A DNA stretch of 64,000 nt from Talinum fruticosum (Eukaryota; Streptophyta; Magnoliopsida; Caryophyllales; Talinaceae), in NCBI GenBank assembly GCA_021018815.1, contig JAITYX010000004.1, positions 3,537,501-3,601,500 on the forward strand, in the 5' to 3' direction. The notes under the pieces are model-generated. The model was given only the letters and a program-made list of their open reading frames with translations, made no database searches and was not told where the DNA came from. Positions 29,401-41,360 of this stretch are shown here, piece after piece (the first letter of the stretch is position 1; the number at the start of each line of letters is the position of its first letter). The position numbers were made by a program, and so were the translations under genes.

Positions 29401-32400
29401 TGCAAGTGATTAAAGAGAAAACATCAACTCCCCCTCCCCCTACTTTTTGCATAACTGCATATAAACCTTTGTAATTTTGTTAATTTGTCACTCTTAATCT
29501 TGCTAATGTTCAATGACTTGATGGTAACAATCTAAAATTTTTGCAGTCATTGTTCGTGATTTGTTTTACAATCAACCTGTCCGGCGAAGGCAAATGCAGT
29601 CCAGGTATTCTCTTTTCCATTGATTATCTCAACCTGTAATTTCTAGCTTCAGGTACCTCTACCTGCCGTATTCTCCTGGGGTTCCTGGTTAATACTGATT
29701 TTTTAAATAAAATATCTATGTTTGTAGTACTAAGAAAGTATTGGACTCAGTTAAAAAATGTGCAGTACGAGTTGCCCTTGTGCAGCCAAGGGTTTCCTTC
29801 AAGGTGGTAGATATGGAAAGGTACGTCTACCATACATCATTGAATAAGATTTTTTTAATTGGTTAATTACATCTGTTTATCCTTATCTTGTGATGTCCAA
29901 ATGCAGTGAGGATGAACTGCTTCGGACACATTCTTCCTCTTCTCCTTTGCTAGTGTTCTGTAATAATTTTGGTTTTGAAGCCTCCAGTTTGCATGAAGTG
30001 ACCCTCTCCCAAGGTTCACTGAAACTTAAAGGATTTGTATCGGGTCCTTCCAGTTCTTTCTCATTGAAGGTAATCCATTCACACCTATGGTGCAATGAAG
30101 CGTATAGTCATCAACATGAAAATTTTGGTCTCTGACATATATAATTATCTTTTGCAGGCAATTCAATACATATGTATCCAAAATACTCGAACATCAATGT
30201 TAAACTTGAAATCATGTGGAAGGGAAGGTGCATATAATTATTTGAATTCCCGTGGACCTTAACATGTGCAGATGTTAACTCAAGGTTTATCGTTAAAGGG
30301 CCAATTCATAAAGCCCTCAATCGCCTGGCTGATATGTGCTGGGAACAGCTGAGTGGTAACAAAGGTGGCAAGAGAGGACATCCTCACACAGGTCCAACAT
30401 ACTGTTTGAATTTGATGTGTCCTCGTTCTTCCTATGACCTAAATCTTGAATTTTCAAGGACATCTGTAGAATTCAAGGTATTTTGTTCTCTTTTACATTG
30501 CTTCGTGCTTGGTATTATGGCGACACTGATACAATTTTGCATTGTATACATGTATAGGACTTGGCTGTGTGGTTGCTAGTGAAGGACTAATAGATTTACA
30601 TCCTAATTTTGAGATCTGTGGAGACTTCACTATAGTATCAGTGTCAGATGATAGGAGGCTCATATTGCAAAATCCATTTAGTTTCCCCTCCTTATCTATG
30701 GTGAGGCCATGTGCAGTATGCAATATAAACATATATGGATGTGGCGGCGCATGTTGGATAGCTGGTGAGGTGCTGGGAATACCTTTCACCATCAGCTGTT
30801 GTGCTAGCTTCACTGGGTGGTTCAGATTTATCATCCCTCCTAGTGTGAAAATAATTTTGCTTACAAATTTACCCTTGTGATTGCTCATTGTCTAGAAGTC
30901 TCTAGATAGACAAGCCCACCAGGTGGGATATGGCTTATTCCACATAGCATGGGCGTATGAAATATAATGAAAGTAGGTCTTGGTCACCCTCAAGGTTTAG
31001 AGATGAAAGGTAGCCAATATGTGCCAACCTTGTTGAGGATTAATTTCAGTTGCAGGTCGTACATTCATACCAGATGCATTTGAACTGGGTTCTAATTGAT
31101 TCAGTTTCTACTTTCTACCACGTGAACACTGTAGTTTAGGTTGGCGTCTACATAACACCAGGACTATGTAAACTGGTACAAGTACTGTGAATAAAATTTG
31201 AACTTTAGGCCTCAGTCATTGTTGTGGTTGTCTTCATGTGTTGGTTAGGTAGCCATGTTTTATTTGTTGTACAATCACTAAAGAGCAAAGAAACAAATAA
31301 AAAAGAAATGTCTGCCAGGATCTGACCATAAATGAATTTGATGGCCTGGACTAACTATTTTTAGTAGAACAGTAAACCACTTTGTTGCCCAATTTTGCTA
31401 GACCTGTGCTGCACTATGTTCATTTAGACATTTCAGGTCAAATATGATGCTTTCCTATTTTCTTGCTACTGGCTATTTGAAAAGTAATTCGTCTAGATTA
31501 ATGATATGCTTGTGCATGTGCAGTACGCAACCACTAAAGTAGTAGGCCTTTTCTTTTTTAATGTTTTAGGATTGGGATTCTGTTCTCTCATTCATGGAAA
31601 AAGCTGTCATGGCTGTGTGGTGTAAGAAGACAAAGGAGGGTAAAATTCCTTAAGTAACTGATTAGTTAATGTACTTTGTACTGCATTAATCAGATTGACA
31701 TGTTCATTCATTTTCTTTTTGACATGCTAGGACACTCCTATAATTGTATGACTGACCAGCCTCGGACAAGTGGTAAAGAGAAGTTGGCTGAAAACATCAT
31801 TACAGCCAAAAAGGTTCTGTGAACTTTTGGCTTGCTTTGTTAATTCTTGAGCAGTCTATAATTTTGTGAGCACATAGCCCATAATTTCTAAAACAAACTC
31901 TCCGCAGTAATATTAAGGGGAAAGATATAGCATGCTATGAGACAATCTAATCAGCTGCTTCCTGATACAGATTGGTCGTTGAAGACCTGTCAAGGCCCCA
32001 CAAAAAGGCGTAGAATCCAGAATATTCAGAATGAGCAGTTATCAGCTAAATCACCACTAAATCCTATGGAAATAGTTGGAAATGGCAACAACTTGTCTCT
32101 TTGCAGAAGCATTGATAGACAGGACAGAAACCTGAGAAGAAACACAGCAAATTTTGGAGAAGCAGAAACTGATGGGGAATTCCCTTATCAGATGGATTCT
32201 TCTGAATCTAGAGGTACTTGTCCCTCAGACTGCACTTTTGACATAGGCAGAAGTATTGACAATTGTCCACTGGAGCCCAATAAGGCACCTAAGTCATCAA
32301 ATGAAGATCTTATGGAAAATTATATTACTATTGTACAAAGAGATGATGATTATGGGGATTTTCTTCCCTGTTCAAGAAGGGAGGATGGACCTAGAGTAGA

Positions 32401-35400
32401 TGACACCTATGCTAGGAACAGTGAAGCAGGAAACGGAAGGGGCTATAAGTTTGGGCTGCAGAATGACCAGCTGCAAACCCTCGCATCAGAAACTCCAGCA
32501 CCGCCTAGATGCCCCATATTTCAGATAAAAACATCAAGGCCAATAGAAGCTGTAGCAATTCCACCCCCAAAGCAGATGCTTACAGTCTCAATCTCAACTC
32601 CAGTAGTTTTCAGAGATCACAATGTCAAAATGGGGTAGCAAGAAACTGGGTCTTGTCTGAACGCTGCATAGAAAGTGATATGTGGAAGGATCCTGGCATT
32701 ACTTCACCAAACTGCCATGATTTCTTGTCCTCCTACAGTGGATCATCTAGTAGGGAGCATACTCTCGACTCTCTGAGTGAGCAAGTCAGAGTTTTTACCC
32801 CCTGCTTGTCACCTAACACTGATAAGCATTCTACAACCTCATACCCTTTTTCCAATACAAAATCTCGGGATCTTGAGCATGTTATCCAAGATGAAGTACT
32901 TGAAAGAAGATCTAAACTTAGAAATTTCATTGCTTTTGAGCATTCTAATGGTGACAGAGAGGAGTTCTATCATGATGATCTTAGTGATAACCATCATTAT
33001 GAAAACTCCTTCACAGGTCAGTCAGACTCAAACTTAATCTTCAGGAATGAGTATACCGGCGCTGAAAAGGGCATCTCGCAATTTTCCGTTGAATTTTCCG
33101 TTGATGCCATATCCTCTGTTGTATATGATGATGTCTTCTCTGAAGAACCGCATTTTTCATGCATAGACGGAAGGGAGAGAAACTATATATATTCCCCATG
33201 GATTTGCTGGAGTCCATTAAAATCCGTTGACATAGAAGCCCAAATAGATGCACGAAGAGGTGTAGACCTCCATGCAGATCATACTTCTGGAGGGAGGTTG
33301 AGGGGGCGATCACAAGTGCACTCCCACTGATCTATTTTTCAGCTCTGATCATATATTGGCTGATGAAATATTTTCTCCATTTTCAGCCTTCCAGAGCAAA
33401 TACAATACAGTTGGACCATCTTTTCCCCTTGTTTCACGAAGGTCTGTTGATAACGGTCCCAAAATAGATCTAAGAGGATGTGAAGCTCTTGAACGAAATT
33501 GTCGGTTTTCTAGACAAATGGGAAGAGGCTCTACAAAATCAAAAAGAAGCCATTCAGCTCCACCAATTTATAAGGCCAAAAAGAGGTTTATCTCTATAGG
33601 CGATTACTTGATATCTACAGCTGAAAGCCCTACTGCACAGATGGCTCCTTGGGTTCGCAATGTGGCAGGTATTCTGTTTAGTAGAATTGGCTAATTGAGA
33701 CTCATTAACATTGTTGGTCCTGAGCTGAGTCAAATTGTATCTTTATACATCTTTATGTAGAAGGAGGTAAGTTGGAGCACACACCTGGCTTGCCACTGTT
33801 TTATGGTCAACAACAACAGCTACATGAGATGAACCGTGCAGATGATTCTCCATTCTGTTCTGGGTATGAGTTTTACCACTTTTTGAATCCTTGAATTCGT
33901 AGTTGACTACTCTATGACCTATGAGTTTTACTACATTTTTGTATACTTGAATTAATAGTTAACTATTTGATTAGTTATAGTAGTGTCATTTCCAGACAAA
34001 TGGCAAAGGAAACCTCAAACTTTATGAAAATCGACGACAGATCTCAAGATGACATTACAGGGACTTCCAGTTGCAGCCCTGGTATATTTGCTGAAATTTT
34101 TTGTAATTATTTGTAGCTTCAGTCTCACAATTACTTAATTTGTCTACATCTAGTTTGCTTGTCTCATCGTGTGTCTAAGTTCAATTTGTAACAACCATTT
34201 GACATTTCTGTTGATTGAAAGACCATTTTCGATCTTAAACTACCAAGCAAAAATTAGATGCCTGTTTCTTGTTTTAACAGCATTTAAGAACATAAATGGA
34301 AATGGATGTAGCTTCTAGATCTATTCTTTTTTCTTTATCTTATCAATAAAGAATAGATCTGGAAGCTAATAAGATGTACAGCAAGTTCATTTATTGAACT
34401 GTATACATACATCACTCCATTTACCCTCCTCTGAAGGGTATTTTCCTTTCTGATAATCTATCTGATGGAGGATCTAAAGTTACCAATTATGAACTTTCTT
34501 TATCAGGAGAGTGCAAAGATTAATATCAATCTAGAAGCTAATAAGATGTACAGCAAGTTCATTTATTGAACTGTCAACATACATTACTCCATTTACCCTC
34601 CTCTGAGGGGTCTTTTCCTTTCTGAAAATCTATCTGATGAAGGATCTAAAGTTAACAGTTATGCCACTTTATTTATTAGGAGAGAGCAAAGATAAATATC
34701 TCTTGTAGATCCTGGCTTTTATGTTAAATATGACAATATTGAAGCACAAATGATTAGACTTCCTTCTTGCTTTTTGTTTTTTGGAGGCTTTCCAATGCTT
34801 CTGCCAAAAACCAAATGATAAGGTAGCATATGTCGGCATTCATGTAGATGGTAACTGTTGATTAATGGACACCGGTATTTTCTATTATTTCATTTTTGTC
34901 TGTGGATAGATTTCATTCTTTCAATTAGTTTGCTGAAGCATAGATGAGGAAATTTCTGTCGAAGGATTTGTGAAATGTGTGCTTGGGGAGCATGGATTAT
35001 CTTCATTTTAAAGGTATTTTAAGGTGAGAGAATTTTAGTGATGTATTAACTTGAGTAGGTAAAGGTTTGTAAAACTTTGAAGAGGGAGGAAAATTTAACT
35101 TGAGCGAGAGTTTTGAATGGATGAAGTAGAGTCTGGCTAAAAATAACTGGCAATTTCTTTGCACATTGGAAATAATTCTCCTTGGATTTGTACTGTTTCC
35201 CTGTTTCTATCATGAGGTTTTTGGAGGTAACTGGGCCGTTTTTATTTTTTGGATTGTCTTTGTCGTTGTATTTAGGCTTTAATCTTTCATGTTGTTTTTT
35301 TGGGAAAATGCACCTCTCTATTGTAACTATTTGACTTTAGTGCACAACTACACATGAGTGATACCACTTTGACAGCAGAATGTGAGTTCTAATACAATTC

Positions 35401-38400
35401 CTACTTCAAGCGAAAGGGATGTTACTTGATGCAGCATTTTATAGTTAAACTGGAAGGTTGATTGTCTATGTGATGTTACAGACAGCTTGAAGCCAGTTCA
35501 GGATCCAGAAACTTCATTGATTAAGTGGCGAGAAGACTTTCCTGATAATAGACTGGTGGATATTGCCAACTTTCAAGGCGTAAGTTAAATATGAAGAAAT
35601 AACATGTCAATATAATGCAAAATATTTGCTAACTAGTGGCTATTTTTTCAACTGTGGACAGGTTGGAGGCTGGTCGAATCAACTTAAAGTTGAAAATACA
35701 ATCCTAGATATAGATTCTTGTGTATTGCATGTTGCTGGTGATTCACTAGTTCCAAAATTTATCAACAGAAGTTGCTTGGAGAGGGCCAAGGTACTTTTTC
35801 AGGTTGATAAGAAATTCATTCCGGTTGTGGCAGGTGGAACTTTAGCAGTTATTGACCAGGTCTGTTAGTCTTATTCCTCTGTTTTTATCACTTGATCTAT
35901 AAGCGCTGAACTCCAATTCTGTTTGAGCTCTTCATATACCTGATTGATTTGCAATTTGGGATAGTGGCAATTTTTGCCAATCTTCTTTTGATAATCTATA
36001 AGCGCTGAACTTCAGTTCTGTTTGAGCTCTTCATATAGCTCATTGATTTGCAATTTGGGACAGTGGCAATTTTTGCCAATCTTCTTTTGATATTGTAGAT
36101 TTTGTGGATAGTCTACATTTTGGTTGTACATAGTCCTTTTGTAGAATGCTTGCTTTGCTTCCATCCTTTTCATTTATTTATATATTTGCCTTTTCTTATC
36201 AAAAAAATATAGCTGATTGATTTTCTATTTTGTTCATGTTCAAGGAGCATTACCAAACCATGTCCATTAAGCTTCAATCTGCTCTTCGGGAATCCAAAAT
36301 TTCCTTACTGGGATTTCTACAAAAAGCTCAATAAGGTTTGAATTTGGTGCCGTTGCCGGGGATGGCGTTAATTGAAATTAGGTTGCAAATCGAAGGTGTC
36401 AAACTTTGAATACCATCGCCTCGACACTTACTTAACGCCCAACACTTTATTCTGGACGACAAGTTCTTTCCCAAAACTTCTTTTTCATGGTTGGCGAAGA
36501 GTAGATTGAAGCGGTGTGGTGTGCACCGAACAGATTGGCAAGGATTTTGCTTCCCTGCCCCTGTCCTGTTTCCTGCTCGAGACGGGGCAGCATTAGTCCA
36601 AGCATTTAGGAACATGCTGAAAGAGAGATGCCATAGTCTCACTTCACTTTTTTTATTTGTTGTTTTAAAAATACATTTTCACTAAGTTGGGTCCTTGCTG
36701 TCTGTCAAATAGCTAAATCTAGATCAAATCTTTTTGGCTATCAAGTTGGGAAGTTGTGTATGCTTGACCACGTAACCTATACCCTAGGCGGAGCAGTGGG
36801 GACGGGGGCATTGGTACTGCCATGACCCCTGAGTCTGGGCTATAACAGAGGATTTGTACCCTTTGCAATTTTACTGTTGTAGCCTGATCTCCTGTTTCAT
36901 ATGGTTATTTTTCCGTGAATAGCCAGCAATCCTGTGAGCAAAATGTATCAATGTAAGCTTACCATTGTCTAGAACTCTTGATCAGTGACCTGATTCATAG
37001 AACAAAACAGTGGGTCAGAGATTGTGAATTCATAGTCCATAATGATGTATAATCACTACTCATCTAAAACTTCTCGATCTTTTTCACCAGTCTATAGCTT
37101 CCATTATTATTCAAGACACATGCGTGCATGTGCAGACACAGAGAGTTTAGGATGCATTGGACGAGGGAAGGACTACTGCTTGGGTGTGTTGGAGCTATGT
37201 GTATTGCTCACACTGTGAGAGTAGGTGTTCCAATTAAGAGTCCACCATTTTCAAAGGGCAAATGGCAACTATGCATGCTATTTCTATTGCACGCTATGCA
37301 AATTATAAGCACTTAAACTTCTGGTTGTTTAACCCTACTATGTTGCATTTGAGCTTTGGATCAAACAACTGAAGTAGATCGTCCTCCCCGGGGTGGCATT
37401 TGCACATTTTGCCATTGTCTTTTAAGCAGTTCCCTGCAAAGAATTATGTTAAACTTATGGCTTGGTGTTGACCTCTTTTTCAGCATGCAGCCGATGAGCG
37501 AATTCGACTGGAAGAAATGCGTAAGAAGGTACTTGCCTTTATTTGTTGCTCAGTTTTGAAGGTTCATAGCTGACTCATTTGATTTTCAGGTTCTTTCTGG
37601 TGAAATGAAGTCCATAACCTATCTGGAAGAAGAGAAAGACTTGGTAAGAAACAAGCTCTGTGAAACAATGTTGCTTCCCTCTCCCCCCCAAAAAAAAAAA
37701 TGCATCTATTCCCCTGACTGGGGGCAGCTTGGAGAGGAAAGAGTTCTCTCCGTTTTTCTTTTTATCCCATCTGAATATTCGGAACAATTTGTGTAGGTAC
37801 TGCCTGAGATGGCCTACCAGTTATTGTGCAATTATGCTGAGCCTGTACAACAGTGGGGATGGATATGCAACATTTTCGGTCAGGATTCTGAGTCATTCAA
37901 TAAGTAATATTTCTTCTACATCTGGTAGTTTTTGTCATTGTGTGTCCTTTTTTCCTTAGTTCTTTTGTCTTGCGCACAAAGTTAAGAAACTAGAAGAGTA
38001 TGGCTGTAGTGGTTAACATCTCTGTATGGAAGACCAAGGGATTCTGGGAATAATTTGATGAAGATTATGTGGATTAGCGGAAATGTCTAGATGCAGTCAT
38101 CTAGAAAGAAAGCTATTGCACTAAATCAGAAAATTATGTAGAAGTGAGAAGACAAGATGTCCTCAACCGGAGGGGCTTAATACAATGCCTAAAGAGGATT
38201 CTGAACAAATGCCTAAAATTCTGAAGAGTAACTTCTAGTTATGCCGATTGGAGAAGTTCCTTCCCTAAAATTCTCACACTACACCTTTCCCCATGTCCTG
38301 CAAATGATCAAAAGATGCAGTAGGCATGCCTTTTCATTTCATTGATTAACTAATTGACTTTTACGTTGCAGGGATCTAAATCTTCTGAATGGCCAGCCAT

Positions 38401-40235
38401 CGCATCTCTCGCTTCTTGCGGTAAATAAGTTATCTTCATCTATAGTTAGCATGCCCATGATGAAGTACAACACTTTCAAATCGCATAGCTACCATTTAGA
38501 TCTCATTGTGTGGCAGTATTTATTTTACTTAGTTAGTTATCTTATTTTGATGAAAGGTTCTTGGGTGTTTGGAGATTAGGTGCCCATTACACCTGCTTAG
38601 CGTCCCACTTTCATTGTATACAACCGAATAGGTGTGCCTAGAACTCAATCTCAGGGTCACAGCTACTTCACTTTATATGGATAACTTTTCTTCAGCTTCA
38701 TTTTTGGGGATAGTGATGCATGGATGTTGATATTTACTAGTGAGTATTTGGACTAGGAGCAAGAACAATGTGCTAAGGAGGCAAAACATGTTACCAGAAA
38801 CCTTCTTGCCAATTAATCTACAGGCCCTTTTCGAAACAGCAGAGGGAGGGAACAAGGGAATCCCCCCCAAGTTCTGACTAAACGACTTGAAGATCACTTT
38901 ACACATTTGCTGAGATTATTATCTTATCAATGTTTCAGGTGCCTTGTATTCTGGGTGTGAATTTATCTGGTGCAGATTTGCTGGAATTCCTGGAGCAAGT
39001 AAGGATATTTTTCTCATTTGTTGTATAAGATAATGATTTTTTTTTAATTTTTATTATTCTTTGTTCATTCATAATTTTGTTTGCTCTGAGCATGTCATAT
39101 TAGCTTGCTGACACTGATGGGTCATCAGCAATTCCACCAGCAATTCTTCGAATTCTAAACTATAAAGCATGCAGGGGTAATTCATATATCCTTATACTTA
39201 GAGCTTTCAATTCTCAGTGCATTAGGATGCATATTATTGGTTCACAGCGTGAATCTTTTTTGTGATTGTAAACGTCATGTGCTTTTATAATCACCCATTT
39301 GTCAACATCTAACAGAAATGACCTGAGAGAAAATGTGCCGTCATTCATTAGTTTATGTGGGATTACAATGTCTCAATGGGTTAGTGGAGAAGCATTTTGA
39401 GTACTTAAAAAGTATAGTTACTATGGTAGGGTAGCTCACATTTCTGGTTATCGTCGTTTTAGTTCTCAAATCCTTTGATTGCAGAAAATTTCCAATCATT
39501 AATACTCTTAATATTTAATTTCTATTCTGAAGGTGCCATAATGTTTGGGGATAGACTCCTCCCTTCTGAGTGCAACGTCATTGTTGAAGAGCTGAAGCAA
39601 ACTTCATTATGTTTTCAGGTGAGTTTTATAAATCTGTTGATGTAACTGTAAGATAATTTGCTAATGCCATCAGCCAGTCAAATAAGCTTAAATACAATTA
39701 GCTTAGAAGTTAATACAATTAGTTAACAGCTAATGTAACCAACTTTGTGTTAACTGCTACCGACTAATTATGAATTGAGGTCCCCCCCTGCTGCTCACAA
39801 AAACACGCACACAAAAGAAAATAGTGTATGCAAACTATGGCCCTCCTAGTCCAAACTCAGTACCAGACCCAAATTAGTAGTTAATGCTCTTTTTTTTTGG
39901 TGCTTTTATTTTTGGGTGTTTTTTTGGAGGGGTGGGGCCACACCCCTGCTGTTGCAATACATTTGCAGCCTCACTCAAGGATTCTACTACTATAATATAA
40001 TGCCATGTATACCAGCTTCATAAACAACTAGTCAATGTGATGACTGCTTCTGCAGTGTGCTCATGGAAGGCCAACTACAGTTCCTCTAGTGAATCTGGAG
40101 GCTTTACGAAGGGGCATAGCACAGCTTCGACCATGGCATGAAGGTTCTGGAAATTCATGGCATGGACTCTGCCGGAAAAAGATCAGTCTCGAGCGTGCTA
40201 AGCGGAGACTTGACATTGCAAGATTTGGCGGATGA
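26456..40235 (+). CDS. MLH3: DNA mismatch repair / meiotic crossover protein MLH3, 25 coding exons
   Basis: MLH3 partners MLH1 in meiotic crossover resolution and mismatch repair. The ATG at 26456 (MESIKPLSEAV) matches plant MLH3; an in-frame ATG lies at 26432. Exons: 26456-26581, 27734-27785, 27876-27923, 28635-28792, 28894-28951, 29547-29604, 29728-29820, 29907-30069, 30158-30173, 30272-30477, 31570-31639, 31731-31813, about 31955-33668, 33761-33863, 33996-34081, 35482-35579, 35662-35859, 37484-37528, 37590-37643, 37797-37903, 38372-38420, 38939-38998, 39104-39176, 39533-39618, 40056-40235 (about 1,320 residues). GHKL ATPase motifs are visible: EELIYNSLDAGATK, EDDGSGISRDG, LGERYATSKLH and SFGFRGEVL. 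The nuclease motif DQHAADERIRLEE is split by an intron. ACRGAIMFGD and CAHGRPTTVPL close the C-terminal domain. The large exon 13 changes frame twice, near 32527-32568 and 33294-33306. Its acceptor could also be at 31931. Confidence 0.94.
34350..34695. repeat. 172-bp tandem duplication in an MLH3 intron
   Basis: Two adjacent copies start with GAAGCTAATAAGATGTACAG-type sequence at about 34361 and 34533, an offset of 172 bp. They differ by scattered substitutions, so this is an older local duplication. It lies in the intron between 34081 and 35482. Confidence 0.85.
35895..36092. repeat. 99-bp tandem duplication in an MLH3 intron
   Basis: The phrase CTATAAGCGCTGAACT recurs at an offset of 99 bp and the two units are nearly identical. 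The repeat sits at the start of the 1.6-kb intron that interrupts the endonuclease motif. Confidence 0.88.
36290..36700 (+). mobile_element. Possible LTR-retrotransposon relic with tRNA-Asp primer-binding site
   Basis: At about 36343-36361 the intron carries TGGTGCCGTTGCCGGGGAT. This differs by one base from the complement of the plant tRNA-Asp 3' end, used as a primer-binding site by many Ty3/gypsy elements. No gag or pol frame follows and no paired LTRs were seen, so only a fragment remains. The outer limits given are guesses. Confidence 0.4.
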
Positions 40236-41360
40236 AGACCTTCAAATTACCTCGAGTGCTGCAAAAATATGTAGAGATACATTTTTTCCTTTGTTCCTCT
40301 CAAATGCTCTGTCAAATTCCTTGTATAATCACCAATTTTCGTCTACCTTCAGGTCTTCCCTACACCTCCAATAATGACCAATAACTGCGTCACATTCTTT
40401 CATTTCGTGGTATTAGCATACAGGTAATGAGCAATAAAGGTCCTCACTTTTTCCCGCTCGTTTGGCTTGGAATTCAGATATGTGTGATCGCATGATGGTT
40501 ATCACATTGTAACACCTGCATAATTGAATTGTGGTACTGGTTTTGCTGCAAAAACTAACATGATTTGGTATTTGATATAAACTGACGGTTTTTTTGGGTT
40601 AAACGGATCGTTTCTGAGCTTTATTAAGCTTAATGAATCTCCAAAGTGGCCATTTTATTTCCAAGCTCAAACAACATAAAGATCGCAGCCATTGGATTAT
40701 AAATCAACCCTCAGGCCTAATTACTCTTGAAAAGAGATCGGATTTAAGCACATTAGGATAATCTAATCTTATAGAACCACGGGCTTGAGCATAATTCATG
40801 GCTGCCGATGACATTTAAGGGAGTAAAATATCATTAAAAATGAAAGTTGCAGAAATATAACCAAAAACTTACAATCCAAGTGGCAAAAAATGTTGAGGAA
40901 ACATGTATATTTGCTATTTAATTAGTGACCCAAAATTTTCACATATCTAAGTATGTGCAATGTCAACGCCGTTCTATCATTCAGGTTACAAGACACCTTA
41001 GTTTTTACCCCGAAAATTTCTCCTAAGTATTCAACAAATCAATGCCTTTACATGACATTAACCATAGTCACAACCACCACTGATCACTATGTACGACGGT
41101 CAAATATTTGGGTCGTCTGAACAAGGGGAGCATCATGCTGGCTTTGAAGCTGCTGCATCACTCAAAAGTGGGAACAATCATGCGATCCTGGCTCAACTAT
41201 TTGGGCTCTCCATTCTCCCCCTAAATATGTTGAATGCTTCACACTCTAGCACAGGTATGAACAAACCCCGTTTTACACCAAGAACATAATTTGGAAGACA
41301 TTCCAATCTCCAGCAGGGATATGGCTGAGTCTCAGTATCACTCCCTGCTCACATATGCAT
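40236..41360. other. Convergent 3' region between MLH3 and PIG-H
   Basis: The stretch probably holds the MLH3 3' UTR (to about 40500) and the 3' UTR of the - strand PIG-H gene (from about 41360 downward). A short + strand frame at 41089-41289 has no recognisable family and lies antisense to that 3' UTR. Confidence 0.4.

Noticed and set aside
30542..30880. 112-residue + strand frame inside an MLH3 intron
   Set aside because: It lies between MLH3 exons 10 and 11, has no recognisable family, and the flanking exons join cleanly without it.
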